Translations under genes and position numbers: made by a program
The notes under the pieces: generated by a model
Told to the model about the DNA's origin: nothing
What the model saw: only the letters and a program-made list of their open reading frames with translations
Database searches by the model: none
Shown here: piece by piece, positions 52,577-61,601 of the stretch
Layout of the letters: every line of letters begins with the position of its first letter
Position numbering within the stretch: the stretch's first letter is position 1
Assembly: GCA_002748425.1 (NCBI GenBank)
Contig: PDSJ01000013.1
Coordinates: forward strand, 124,001 to 188,000
DNA from: a candidate division KSB3 bacterium
GTDB lineage: Bacteria > Moduliflexota > Moduliflexia > Moduliflexales > Moduliflexaceae
DNA length: 64,000 bases
Reading direction: 5' to 3'

Positions 52577-54106
52577 GTGCAGACGACGCAACAAGCATCT
52601 ACGCCGTCCCCTTTTTTGAGGATGGAAGCGATTGTCAAACGATTTGGCGGCAACGTTGCCGTTAATAACGTCACTATCGAAGTCACACCGGGTTCTGTGC
52701 TGGCACTTCTCGGCGAAAACGGCGCTGGCAAATCAACATTGATTAAAGTCCTGGCAGGCGTGTATCACGGTGACAGCGGACGGATCATTTTCAAAGGACA
52801 GGACATTATCGATGCAGCCTCAATTCGCACAAAGACCCGACAACCGATCGCGTTTATCCACCAGGATCTCGGACTGGTGGAATGGATGACCGTTGCTGAA
52901 AATATGGCGTTTAGCCTCGGATTTCCCAAGCGTTTTGGGGTGATCGACTGGCGTAAGATCCGACAGCAGGCGCTGGCAGCGCTGGAGCGCATCAGAATTG
53001 ATATCGACCCGGATGCGCGGGTCTTTTCCCTGTCACAGACTGAACGATCCCTGTTAGCGATTGCCAGAGCGCTTGCCGTGGATGCCGATATCCTGGTGCT
53101 GGATGAACCTACTGCGGCCTTACCGGCAGATGATGTCACTCATGTGTTCGCCACCCTCCGCGAGCTGCAAAATCAGGGTGTTGGCATGATTTATGTGACC
53201 CATCGCCTGGACGAAGTCATGGAACTTGCTGATGAAGTCGCCATTCTGCGGGACGGCGTACTTATTGCCCAGGGAGCGACGCAGCAATACAGTCTTCGGG
53301 ACTTGGTACAGATGATTGTCGGAGAAGAAAAAGCCGAAAATAAACGCTTTCCTCTCCCCCGAAACACGCAGCCAGTGCTTGAGTTGGACCACGTTACGGT
53401 CGGCGACACCGGTCCTGTGGACTTTTGTCTGCATGCGGGCGAAATGCTGGCGCTGGCCGGTCTGCGGGGAGCCGGGCAGGAAGATGTCGGGCGCCTGTTA
53501 TTCGGCACACGCTATCTTCAGGCTGGCACGATCCGGCTCAACGGGGACACCTACGTGCCGACATCACCACAGAAGGCCATTCAATCCGGGATTTCATTAG
53601 TCGCACGTGATCGGGTCGGGGAAAGCCTCGCCATGTCGCTGTCCGTACAGGAGAACATGTTTCTCGCTCCGATGAATCACGGAAATGCCCTGCTTTCCCC
53701 GTATACTTCGCGCTCCGAACGCCAAAAGGCAGAACAGCTGTCAGAGCAGCTGGACATCCGTCCCCGGCGGACAGACGTGGATATATCGGCATTATCCGGG
53801 GGAAACCAGCAGAAAGTGGTCATGGCGCGATGGCTGGATATTCGCAGTCCGGTCCTGGTTCTGGAAGATCCCACGGCAGGCGTAGATGTCGGTGCCCGCG
53901 TCGAAATTTACGATATTCTCAATGAAATTCTCCGGACCGGTCATGCAATTATCGTGATTTCAACGGATTTTGAGGAAATTACCAACATCTGTAACCGGGC
54001 TCTTGTTTTTAATCGCGGTCGAGTCGTCGGTGAATTGCTCAACGACGACGTGACCTTTGCCAATTTACTGGAACTCTCGTCCGGATCAGGGGCGCTGGCG
54101 ACCTGA
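52577..54106 (+). CDS. Sugar ABC transporter ATP-binding protein (RbsA/FrcA type, double ATPase)
   Basis: A 509-residue tandem ATPase of the CUT2 carbohydrate importers. The first half has GENGAGKSTLIKVLAG (Walker A), LSQTERSLLAIARAL in place of the usual LSGGQ, and DILVLDEPTAALP (Walker B). The second half lacks a normal Walker A (LRGAGQEDVGRLL), as is common in RbsA, but keeps LSGGNQQKVVMARWL. The start is GTG with AGGAG 6 bases ahead. It powers import through the permease 26 bases downstream. The partial loss of LSGGQ in the first half is worth noting. Confidence 0.94.
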   Translation: MQTTQQASTPSPFLRMEAIVKRFGGNVAVNNVTIEVTPGSVLALLGENGAGKSTLIKVLAGVYHGDSGRIIFKGQDIIDAASIRTKTRQPIAFIHQDLGLVEWMTVAENMAFSLGFPKRFGVIDWRKIRQQALAALERIRIDIDPDARVFSLSQTERSLLAIARALAVDADILVLDEPTAALPADDVTHVFATLRELQNQGVGMIYVTHRLDEVMELADEVAILRDGVLIAQGATQQYSLRDLVQMIVGEEKAENKRFPLPRNTQPVLELDHVTVGDTGPVDFCLHAGEMLALAGLRGAGQEDVGRLLFGTRYLQAGTIRLNGDTYVPTSPQKAIQSGISLVARDRVGESLAMSLSVQENMFLAPMNHGNALLSPYTSRSERQKAEQLSEQLDIRPRRTDVDISALSGGNQQKVVMARWLDIRSPVLVLEDPTAGVDVGARVEIYDILNEILRTGHAIIVISTDFEEITNICNRALVFNRGRVVGELLNDDVTFANLLELSSGSGALAT

Positions 54107-54132
54107 ACCGGGTTCGCGTGATATATCACACT

Positions 54133-55221
54133 ATGAGAAAAACCTCAGTCACTTCCACGGCGCTGGAACAGCAGGTACACATCGGCCGTGACGGTATCCT
54201 GCCCTGGCTGACACAAGTTGCGACCCGCTACGGTTTGCTGTTTTTGTGTATCATCCTGGGAGTCTTTTTTTCGTTCATAACGGACTCTTTTGCCTCTATG
54301 CTCACTCTTCAGGCCGTTCTGGGGGATAAATCGATCATTGCGCTCCTGGCATTGGCTGCAACCATCACCATGATTGTGGGAAAGATCGACCTGAATGTCG
54401 GCTTCGGAATTGTCCTCTGGCATATTCTCTGTATCAGTCTGCAAGTTCAGTACGGTTTGTCATGGCCCCTGACCTGCATACTGGTCCTGGCAATATCTGG
54501 ATTATACGGCCTGCTGAACGGCATTTTGGTCGCGATGGCCGACATCGACAGTTTCGTCGCCACGCTGGGGTCAGGGACGGTGATTTATGCGGTGGCGTTG
54601 TGGCATTCCGGCGGTCGTCAGATTGTGGGAGAACTGCCTGATTCGTATCTGGAGCTGTATCACACCGAGCTGGGCGGCATTCCGATTATTGCCTCTTACG
54701 TGCTGGTGCTCGCCGTGCTGTTATGGCTCATTACGGAGAATACACCGCTCGGGCGATGCATGTATGCCGTTGGCGCCAATCCGGCTGCCGCTGAACTCAA
54801 CGGCATTCCGATTCGATGGTATGTGATCGGCGCGTTTATCGCCTCCAATATGATCACAGGATTTACGGGAATTCTTTTGGCCGCAAAATTAGGAGTCGGC
54901 CAGGCGAGTGTCGGGATGGATTTCCTCTTACCATCTCTGGTGGGAGCCTTCCTGGGGTCTACCACCATTCGTCCCGGACGCGTCAATATCTGGGGAACCG
55001 TTGTCGGGGTCACGATTCTGGCCGTAGGCATTGCCGGCATTCAACAGTTAGGCAGCACTTTTTACGTAGAACCATTGTTTAACGGAGGCACCCTGCTGCT
55101 TTCGATTACCCTGGCCGGCTACGCCCAGCGACGCCGCCTGCTGAGTCAAAAAACCGTACAGCATTCACACACGAAACGCAATCCAAGCCTTCCTGAGCAT
55201 TCTGCTCAAAAGCAGGGCTAA
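54133..55221 (+). CDS. Sugar ABC transporter permease (RbsC/FrcC type)
   Basis: A 362-residue inner-membrane permease with about ten hydrophobic segments. LALAATITMIVGKIDLNVGF, GLLNGILVAMADIDSFVATLG and ANPAAAELNGIPIRWYVIGAF are the conserved blocks of the BPD_transp_2 family. The usual GIDLSVG motif reads KIDLNVG. The track start is GTG at 54118; I use the ATG at 54133, without a convincing Shine-Dalgarno for either. The C-terminus is extended and basic. Confidence 0.92.
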   Translation: MRKTSVTSTALEQQVHIGRDGILPWLTQVATRYGLLFLCIILGVFFSFITDSFASMLTLQAVLGDKSIIALLALAATITMIVGKIDLNVGFGIVLWHILCISLQVQYGLSWPLTCILVLAISGLYGLLNGILVAMADIDSFVATLGSGTVIYAVALWHSGGRQIVGELPDSYLELYHTELGGIPIIASYVLVLAVLLWLITENTPLGRCMYAVGANPAAAELNGIPIRWYVIGAFIASNMITGFTGILLAAKLGVGQASVGMDFLLPSLVGAFLGSTTIRPGRVNIWGTVVGVTILAVGIAGIQQLGSTFYVEPLFNGGTLLLSITLAGYAQRRRLLSQKTVQHSHTKRNPSLPEHSAQKQG

Positions 55222-55383
55222 TCGTATCGATGAATGGAATGTCGGGCTTGCGTGTCGCTATCAATATAAAGGAGGGGATCAGGGCTACAAAAATTCAGGA
55301 CTGCGCAGTTACAACTCACGCTTACAGCAGTATTCACATGTGAAAGCAGATATAATTTCTCTGACCATCAAGGAGGTATCTTT

Positions 55384-56496
55384 ATGAGAACAAGAAACGT
55401 GTTACGCCATACTGTATCTATCAGCGCTGTGTTTGTCATGATGTTTGCGTTTTCCGCCCATGCTGATTTTTTGCAGGACGCAAAGGCGATTGTTGAAGCT
55501 TCAACCGCCTCAGGTGCTCCCTGGAGCGGCCCCACCACTGGGCCTAAAGCTCAGGCGGGAAAACACATCATTTACATCGCGTCAGATATGAAAAACGGTG
55601 GTGTCTTGGGAGTCAAGGACGGTGTTGAAGAAGCTGTCAAGGTCATAGGATGGAAACTGGATGTTCTGGACGGGGCCGGATCAGTGAAAGATCAGGTGGC
55701 GGCGCTCAACCAGGCAATTGCCAAAAAACCCGATGGGATCGTTGTTGGAGGATGGAATCCCAACGTCGCCAAAATCCCCTTGAAAAAAGCCTCGAAACAG
55801 GGCATTGTACTGGTTGGCTGGCATGCGCTTCCTGACCCGGGACCGATTGAAAAATATGATATTTTCTATAACGTGACATCAGACTCTCAGGACGTCGCTA
55901 AAGTGGCGGCCATGTATGCGGTTGCGCAATCAAACGGCAAGGCTAAGGCCCTCATTTTTACAGATTCTCTCTATCAGATCGCGCTGGATAAAGCGAATGC
56001 CATGAAGGCCGTCATCGAGCAATGTGCCGAGTGTGAAGTCGTTGAGTTCATCGATACGCCGCTGGCCGATACCAGTAACCGGATGCCGCCGTTAACCTTT
56101 ACGCTGCTTCAGAAATATGGCGACGACTTCCAGTATTCGCTGGCGATCAATGATCTCTACTTTGATTTTATGAACTCATCCCTGAAAACAGCCGGGAAAG
56201 ATCCGAACGGTGCGCCCTTTAATATTTCTGCAGGCGATGGTTCGGTATCGGCCTATCAACGCATCCGTCAAGGCAATTATCAAACCGCAACGGTCCCCGA
56301 GCCCTTGACCCTGCACGGCTGGCAAGTGGTGGATGAATTCAACAGGGCTTTTGCCGGTCAGAAGCCGAGCGGCTATATCACTCCCGTGCATCTGGTCACC
56401 AAAGAAAATATTGCCTTTGACGGCGGTCCGAATAATGTCTACGACCCCGACAACGGCTATCGTGAAGAGTATAAAAAGATTTGGGGCGTAAAGTAA
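55384..56496 (+). CDS. Sugar ABC transporter substrate-binding protein (RbsB type)
   Basis: A 370-residue periplasmic binding protein of the Peripla_BP_4 fold. The N-terminus has a signal peptide (VLRHTVSISAVFVMMFAFS) with likely cleavage after AHA. HIIYIASDMKNGGVLGVKDGVEEA, LDGAGSVKDQVAALNQAIAKKPDGIVVG and the later blocks follow the family. AAGGAGG stands 7 bases before the ATG, the strongest ribosome-binding site in this cluster, as expected for an abundant binding protein. The ligand is unknown. A hairpin lies after the stop. Confidence 0.93.
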   Translation: MRTRNVLRHTVSISAVFVMMFAFSAHADFLQDAKAIVEASTASGAPWSGPTTGPKAQAGKHIIYIASDMKNGGVLGVKDGVEEAVKVIGWKLDVLDGAGSVKDQVAALNQAIAKKPDGIVVGGWNPNVAKIPLKKASKQGIVLVGWHALPDPGPIEKYDIFYNVTSDSQDVAKVAAMYAVAQSNGKAKALIFTDSLYQIALDKANAMKAVIEQCAECEVVEFIDTPLADTSNRMPPLTFTLLQKYGDDFQYSLAINDLYFDFMNSSLKTAGKDPNGAPFNISAGDGSVSAYQRIRQGNYQTATVPEPLTLHGWQVVDEFNRAFAGQKPSGYITPVHLVTKENIAFDGGPNNVYDPDNGYREEYKKIWGVK

Positions 56497-56508
56497 GAGT
56501 ACACCTCG

Positions 56509-56543
56509 ACAGCAGGGTGAGCTGTGTGACTCCACCCTGCTGT
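56509..56543 (+). terminator. Hairpin after the RbsB-type gene
   Basis: ACAGCAGGGTG (56509-56519) pairs perfectly with CACCCTGCTGT (56533-56543) over a 13-base loop. No T-run follows, so termination would be Rho-assisted, or the stem protects the mRNA end. Confidence 0.55.
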
Positions 56544-56732
56544 TGCAACACACACAAGCGCAGACATGTCTCAAACATTTGTTTGCCGGAGAAGCCACGG
56601 AACAGCAGCTGAAGAATTTAGACAGGCACATTGAACCCGGCGCTCGAGTGAGCGCCTATATTCACGAGCATTCCTCTAATTCGATCGGCCTGATAAGATC
56701 TGAAAAAGACCCCTTGCTGAGGCCAGGTATTT

Positions 56733-57482
56733 TCACTCTTGCAGTGTTTCTCTGATATGCTCACGGAAGAGCTTGGATTTTTGATAATGCTCTTGCATGG
56801 CTGATACCGCTTTCTCAGGCTCCCTTGAGTGCATCGCATCTAAAATCTGCTGATGTTCCTGCACCGCCATTATGCGCCGCTCTAAAAATTTTTGCCGGCC
56901 CAAATGCTCTTCAAGATCTCGATTCAATTTAATGACATCTGACGCGAGAATCGTGATCAATGCTTTTAACACGGGATTAGCGGCAAACTCGGCAATTTTG
57001 AGATGAAACACCAGATCCTCATCAAGGCTCCCCACGCCTCGTCTCATCTGTTGACTAAAATCGCGATGGACGGCGTCAAGTTCCTCAAGCCCCTTTGGCG
57101 AGATTCTCTCCGTCGCTAATCTCACTGCGTGAGCTTCCACAGCATAACGGGCTTCAACGACTGCTTCGTAATGTTTTTCTTCCAGTTCAAGGACATTTGA
57201 AAGCAGCCCCCCGAGGGCATCAAGCCCAAGACCAGCAACATAGGTGCCGCTTTGAGGAACTGTTTTAACGATACCGTAGGCATCCAGGCGCTTGAGCGCC
57301 CTCCGCACGATCGCTCGTGAAATACCAAAACGCTCTTCCAGTTTCTGCTCTGACGGCAGCTTGTCACCGCTTTTCAATCTTCCTGAAGAAATTAAATCCT
57401 TGATCTGCTGAATGACCGAATCAGCAGGGTCTCGCAACTCAATCGGTTCAAAATAATGAATCGCATCTTTTTTGCTACTCAT
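56733..57482 (-). CDS. FadR-subfamily GntR transcriptional regulator
   Basis: A 249-residue regulator. The N-terminal winged helix (about 15-80) has LISSGRLKSGDKLPSEQKLEERFGISRAIVRRALKRL, the GntR signature, and the C-terminal FCD domain has EARYAVEAHAVRLA and DEDLVFHLKIAEFAANPVL with the metal-binding His/Asp pattern of FadR-type sensors. It is divergent from ulaG and most likely controls it, and perhaps the sugar-transport genes on both sides. Palindromes in the intergenic region could be its operators. The effector is probably a sugar acid, as in UxuR/GntR-type FCD proteins; this is inference. Confidence 0.9.
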   Translation of the reverse strand: MSSKKDAIHYFEPIELRDPADSVIQQIKDLISSGRLKSGDKLPSEQKLEERFGISRAIVRRALKRLDAYGIVKTVPQSGTYVAGLGLDALGGLLSNVLELEEKHYEAVVEARYAVEAHAVRLATERISPKGLEELDAVHRDFSQQMRRGVGSLDEDLVFHLKIAEFAANPVLKALITILASDVIKLNRDLEEHLGRQKFLERRIMAVQEHQQILDAMHSREPEKAVSAMQEHYQKSKLFREHIRETLQE

Positions 57483-57602
57483 GGTCCCTCTCTTTCACAC
57501 TCTATCGTCTCAATGGGAAGTATCACAGCGATCTCAAAAATTATGAGGTAGCAGGTAGTTCAGTACTTTTTAAAAGTCAAACACTTTCACGTGATATTTT
57601 CT

Positions 57603-57616
57603 CTGTTCATGAACAG
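57603..57616. promoter_or_regulatory. 14-bp perfect palindrome near gntR
   Basis: CTGTTCATGAACAG is a perfect palindrome about 120 bases upstream of the gntR start. It could be a second operator or a site for another regulator; sequence differs from the one near ulaG. Confidence 0.45.
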
Positions 57617-57805
57617 GTACTCAAAAAAATATTCTTATCACTGAAAGTTCTCTATCCCATACTGCGGGTGCTAGCCCTTTATATCAATCTATTTCAAGAG
57701 TTCTTCTCTACATTCCGCGCAGGCTTGCTGTCAAATACATATAATTCTTTTTTTAAAATCATTTTTCGCTTGACAAACAGGCACGAATCATTCACTAAAA
57801 ATTAA

Positions 57806-57823
57806 TAAGTAGTTTACTACTTA
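57806..57823. promoter_or_regulatory. Palindromic operator candidate upstream of ulaG
   Basis: TAAGTAGT-TT-ACTACTTA is a perfect 8-bp-arm inverted repeat, just downstream of a TTGACA element and 50 bases before the ulaG start. The core GT-TT-AC resembles FadR-type GntR sites (GTnnAC), fitting the divergent regulator. Confidence 0.65.
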
Positions 57824-57873
57824 ATTAGTAAATGCGTATTATTGTGTTTACATACCACAATCAGGAGGATCTT

Positions 57874-58938
57874 ATGGCACAATACAATATCCAAGAATTA
57901 GATCGTAACGCATGGTTGCAGAATACATTCCCGGAGTGGGGAACCTGGCTGAATGAAGAAATTGACGCTGAAGTCGTAGCAGACGGCAAACTGGTCATGT
58001 GGTGGCTGGGGTGCACCGGGATTTGGTTTAAAACTCCCGGGGGGGCGAATTTTACCGTCGATTTCTGGGAAGGTCGCGGACGCTCGACTAAAAAACAGCC
58101 GCCGTATGAGGAGATCAAAAATTTTCAGATTATTCGCTTGACCGGAGCCAGAACACTGCCGCCGTTCTTGCGTATGAGCCCGATTGTGATCGATCCTTTT
58201 GCAATGACCAAAATGGATGTCCTCTTTGCCAGTCATATTCACGACGATCACATCGATCCCTATGTCGCCGCCGCTGCCGTCAAATTAACCGACGCCGTCT
58301 TTGTCGGACCGAAACTGTGTGTGGACAAATGGCTGGACTGGGGGGTGCCGAAAGAACGTACCCATGTTCTGCACCTGGGAGATGTGTACAAATTTAAAGA
58401 TGTTGAAGTCACGGCAGTCGAAGCCTTTGACCGAACAGCGCTGATCACCATGCCGCCCGACGGCGATCTGCGCGGGAAAATGCCGCCGGACATGAATGAA
58501 CGCGCTCTGAACTATGTTATTAAAACGCCCGGCGGAACCGTCTATCACTCTGGCGACTCCCATTTTTCCGATCGCTATTTCAAACACGGCAAGGAGCATG
58601 ATATCGATGTCTGTTTCACTGCCTACGGCGAAAACGGTCCCGGGGCTACCGATAAAATTACCTCCTCCGACTGTCTGCGCGTCGCTGAAAACCTGCGCTC
58701 CAACGTGTTGATCCCCTATCATTACGATATGTGGGCTAACCAGCATATCGATCCGAATGAGTTGGAATTGCTCTACAATTTCAACAAATACCGCCTGAAG
58801 TTCGAATTGTTCATCTGGCAGGTCGGCGGGAAGTTTACCTATCCCGACGATAGAAGCAATAAACGTTATAAATACCCCAAAGGCGGTGAAGACAGCTTCA
58901 CTGACGATAATAATCTGCCATTTCCGGCCTTCTTGTAA
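57874..58938 (+). CDS. ulaG: L-ascorbate-6-phosphate lactonase UlaG-like
   Basis: A 354-residue MBL-fold lactonase, the same length as E. coli UlaG, which opens L-ascorbate 6-phosphate to 3-keto-L-gulonate 6-phosphate. WLQNTFPEWGTWLNEEID near the start, WWLGCTGIWFKT, the metal motif ASHIHDDHIDP, YHSGDSHFSD and IPYHYDMWAN are characteristic. AGGAGG stands 5 bases before the ATG at 57874; the track begins 14 codons earlier. In enteric bacteria UlaG works with a PTS; no PTS is in the window and the neighbours are a 3HCDH-type dehydrogenase and an ABC importer, so the lactone may be unphosphorylated here. Confidence 0.92.
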   Translation: MAQYNIQELDRNAWLQNTFPEWGTWLNEEIDAEVVADGKLVMWWLGCTGIWFKTPGGANFTVDFWEGRGRSTKKQPPYEEIKNFQIIRLTGARTLPPFLRMSPIVIDPFAMTKMDVLFASHIHDDHIDPYVAAAAVKLTDAVFVGPKLCVDKWLDWGVPKERTHVLHLGDVYKFKDVEVTAVEAFDRTALITMPPDGDLRGKMPPDMNERALNYVIKTPGGTVYHSGDSHFSDRYFKHGKEHDIDVCFTAYGENGPGATDKITSSDCLRVAENLRSNVLIPYHYDMWANQHIDPNELELLYNFNKYRLKFELFIWQVGGKFTYPDDRSNKRYKYPKGGEDSFTDDNNLPFPAFL

Positions 58939-59056
58939 GTCGATTTTTTCAGCGCAAAGGTGCAGAGAAGAGGGAAAATTGTAACGAGGCGACGCACTAT
59001 AACGCCGTCATCCTCGATCTCAATCTCTTGTCTTTTCTGCGTCTTCATCGTGGGCG

Positions 59057-60031
59057 ATGCGTATGCAATCAGGAAAAATTGAGCATATCACAGTAGCCGG
59101 CACTGGCATGATCGGATCAGATGTGACGCTTTTGTGCGCCATGTTTCACTATCCGGTGGTTATGCTGGGCCGCTCGGAAGAGAGCATTCAGCGTGGTCTG
59201 ACCAGAATTCGGAAAAACCTCGCATACTTGACGACAGAAGGAGTGTATACCCGTGAGGACGCAGAACACATTTTGGGCTCGATCCGCACTGAGACGGCAA
59301 TGGCTGAAGCAGTACGCGAAGCAGATTTTGTGCTTGAAGGCATTCTGGAAGACATACAGCTCAAACACGAGCTCTTTGTTGAGCTGGACCGTCACTGTCC
59401 GCCGCATACGATTTTGGCATCGAGTACGTCCGGATTATCGCCGAATGCCATTGGAGAAGGGATCACGCGTAAAGACAAAATGCTGGTGGCACACTTTTGG
59501 AACCCTCCCTATCTGGTACCGCTCGTCGAAGTCGTGACGCATGACAACGCCTCGAAAGAGACGATCGACACTGTGACAGCCTTTCTGGAGTCACTCGGAA
59601 AGACTCCTGTACATTTGAAGAAAGACATCGCCGGACATATCGGGAATCGTTTACAGCACGCGCTGTTCCGAGAAGCCATTCATCTGGTTGAAGAGGGCGT
59701 CGCTGCGCCGGAAGATATCGATCGAGTTATTCTGAGCAGCCTAGGGCCGCGTTACTCGATGATCGGCCCGATGGAATATATGGATTCGGTAGGACTTGAC
59801 TTACAGGTGGCCGTGCAGAGCTATCTCTTTGAGACACTTGCCGATGCCAAACGCCCGCAGAAACTTCTGATGGAAAATTATGAGCGCGGGGATTATGGCG
59901 CAAAAACCGGAAAAGGCTTTTACGATTGGACGACCGAAAAGAATCTCGATGAAATGGTCGGCAGACAAAATACACGCTTTATCACAAGATTACAAGCCCT
60001 GCAAGCGGCTAAAAAAAGTGGTATCAGTTAA
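59057..60031 (+). CDS. 3-hydroxyacyl-CoA-dehydrogenase-family oxidoreductase (possible sugar-acid 3-dehydrogenase)
   Basis: A 324-residue single-module member of the 3HCDH family. VAGTGMIGSDVTLLCAMF is the NAD-binding motif (GxGxxG), EGILEDIQLKHELF and SSTSGLSPNAI follow, and HFWNPPYLVPLVEVV has the catalytic His. Beyond fatty-acid enzymes the family includes L-gulonate 3-dehydrogenase. Beside ulaG and a sugar importer, a role in L-gulonate or related aldonate oxidation is more likely than beta-oxidation. That assignment is inference from context. It lies 118 bases after ulaG on the same strand. Confidence 0.85.
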   Translation: MRMQSGKIEHITVAGTGMIGSDVTLLCAMFHYPVVMLGRSEESIQRGLTRIRKNLAYLTTEGVYTREDAEHILGSIRTETAMAEAVREADFVLEGILEDIQLKHELFVELDRHCPPHTILASSTSGLSPNAIGEGITRKDKMLVAHFWNPPYLVPLVEVVTHDNASKETIDTVTAFLESLGKTPVHLKKDIAGHIGNRLQHALFREAIHLVEEGVAAPEDIDRVILSSLGPRYSMIGPMEYMDSVGLDLQVAVQSYLFETLADAKRPQKLLMENYERGDYGAKTGKGFYDWTTEKNLDEMVGRQNTRFITRLQALQAAKKSGIS

Positions 60032-60172
60032 TCTCACAACCACCTGCTCAAACGATCGGGAGGTGATGTTCCGGGGAGCACAACACAAGCAACTTTTTTG
60101 GAGGAATGCATGCCAAGTACGGATGAACAGCCCCAGCCTGCAAGGCGGGAAGCACACAAAAGGAGAAGAGTT

Positions 60173-61501
60173 ATGATGTCACGAGGAAAAATTGTTGCAA
60201 GTCTTCTTATGCTCAGCCTGATGATTGCCGCGCCAGTGATGGCTCAGGAGTTTGACTGGAGGCAATTTGAAGGGACGACGATTGTCGCGAATTTCCCCAG
60301 CCATTTCCACTATAATGCTGCAATGAAGGTGATCCCTGAATTTGAAAAACTTACCGGTATCACCGTAGAAGTTGATATGCTGCAGTATGTAAAAATGCAC
60401 GAGAAGCAAATACTTGAGATGAGTAAACCCGAAGGGGACTATGATGTGATTGCCTTGGTCTGCATGTGGAAAAGTGAATATGCAACAGGCGACATGTTAT
60501 TGCCATTAGAGCCGTTCTTTGAAGATCCGGAATTGGCGGTGCCAGGTTACGATTTTGAGGATCTTGTACCTGCTTATGTTGATAACACCGGCCGTGTCGG
60601 CGGAGAAAAAATTTATATGGGCGGTCCCGGATCGACATTATATGCCCTGCCGTTCGGAGCTGAAACCAGTATTTTAGCGTATCGTGCCGATCTCTTCAAA
60701 GAGCATAATCTTAACGTTCCTGATACATACGATGATATCCGGGCAGCAGCCAAATATTTTGCCGAGAACGTCGAGGGCGTCTATGGTTTAACCATGCGCG
60801 GCGCCTCAGGACATCAGGCCACACATGCGTTTCTCTTGCATGCAGACCCATTCGGGGCAAAGGTGTTTAACGCTGATTGGGAACCGACCTTAACAAGTCC
60901 GGAAGCGATCGAAACTCTGGAGTTCATGAAAGAAATGGTTGAGTACGGTCCTCCAGGCATCACGGGGTTTGGCTATGACGGGCAGTGTAATGCATTTCTG
61001 GAAGGACTTGCGGCGATGTATATCGATAACAATGCCATCGCAGCCGCAACACGCGATCCGGAAAGATCCAAAGTCGTCGGAAAGGTCGAGTTTGCTCTGC
61101 ACCCCAAACACAAAAACCGTCTGTCGGAAACCGGCGGTTTCGGTATTGGCATCCCTGCCAACGCCAAAAATCCGGAAGCAGCCTTTATCTTTATCCAATG
61201 GCTGACCATGAAAGAACAGGATAAAAAAGTTGTCGAAGCCGGCGGTGCGCCATTCAGAATGTCGACCTTGAACGATCCAGACTTGCAGGCAAGCCATCCT
61301 GAATTTGCTGTCATGCTGAAACAACTGCCGCATGCTGATCCGGACTGGCGCCCGATTATTCCGGAGTGGGGCGAAATCAACCAAACCATCGGTGTTGCCG
61401 TGAACCAAGTGCTCACCGGAGAAAAAGAGCCGATGGACGCGATGGAATCAATTACCGAGCCGCTCCGGGCTATCGTCAAAAAAGGGGGCTACCTCAAATA
61501 A
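60173..61501 (+). CDS. Carbohydrate ABC transporter substrate-binding protein (UgpB/MalE type)
   Basis: A 442-residue periplasmic protein of the SBP_bac_1 family. The signal peptide (IVASLLMLSLMIAAPVMA) ends before QEFDW. Family blocks include IPEFEKLTGITVEVDML, YALPFGAETSILAYRADLFKEH and GGFGIGIPANAKNPEAAF. The track begins 25 codons earlier in unlikely sequence; ATG at 60173 has AGGAG 7 bases ahead. The ligand is unknown; with ulaG and the dehydrogenase a sugar, polyol or aldonate is likely. A strong hairpin follows the stop. Confidence 0.93.
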   Translation: MMSRGKIVASLLMLSLMIAAPVMAQEFDWRQFEGTTIVANFPSHFHYNAAMKVIPEFEKLTGITVEVDMLQYVKMHEKQILEMSKPEGDYDVIALVCMWKSEYATGDMLLPLEPFFEDPELAVPGYDFEDLVPAYVDNTGRVGGEKIYMGGPGSTLYALPFGAETSILAYRADLFKEHNLNVPDTYDDIRAAAKYFAENVEGVYGLTMRGASGHQATHAFLLHADPFGAKVFNADWEPTLTSPEAIETLEFMKEMVEYGPPGITGFGYDGQCNAFLEGLAAMYIDNNAIAAATRDPERSKVVGKVEFALHPKHKNRLSETGGFGIGIPANAKNPEAAFIFIQWLTMKEQDKKVVEAGGAPFRMSTLNDPDLQASHPEFAVMLKQLPHADPDWRPIIPEWGEINQTIGVAVNQVLTGEKEPMDAMESITEPLRAIVKKGGYLK

Positions 61502-61515
61502 ATTTTCGGAGATCA

Positions 61516-61543
61516 TCTGAACGGCGGGGTTCCGCCGTTCAGA
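61516..61543 (+). repeat. Strong intercistronic hairpin after the UgpB/MalE-type gene
   Basis: TCTGAACGGCGG (61516-61527) pairs perfectly with CCGCCGTTCAGA (61532-61543) around a 4-base loop, 15 bases after the stop. No T-run follows. Such stems between binding protein and permease genes stabilise the upstream message and lower permease expression. Confidence 0.75.
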
Positions 61544-61601
61544 CTTCCTGTAACGTACAAGCTCTTCATACACATCCACATATCCGAAAAGGAGACCCGT
61601 T

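Larger units (their letters stand above)
57483..57873. other. gntR-ulaG divergent control region
   Basis: 391 AT-rich bases between divergent genes. They hold two perfect palindromes listed separately and a consensus TTGACA at 57770-57775 facing ulaG, with ACTAAA 18 bases on as a weak -10. The ulaG operator then overlaps or follows the start of transcription. Confidence 0.5.
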
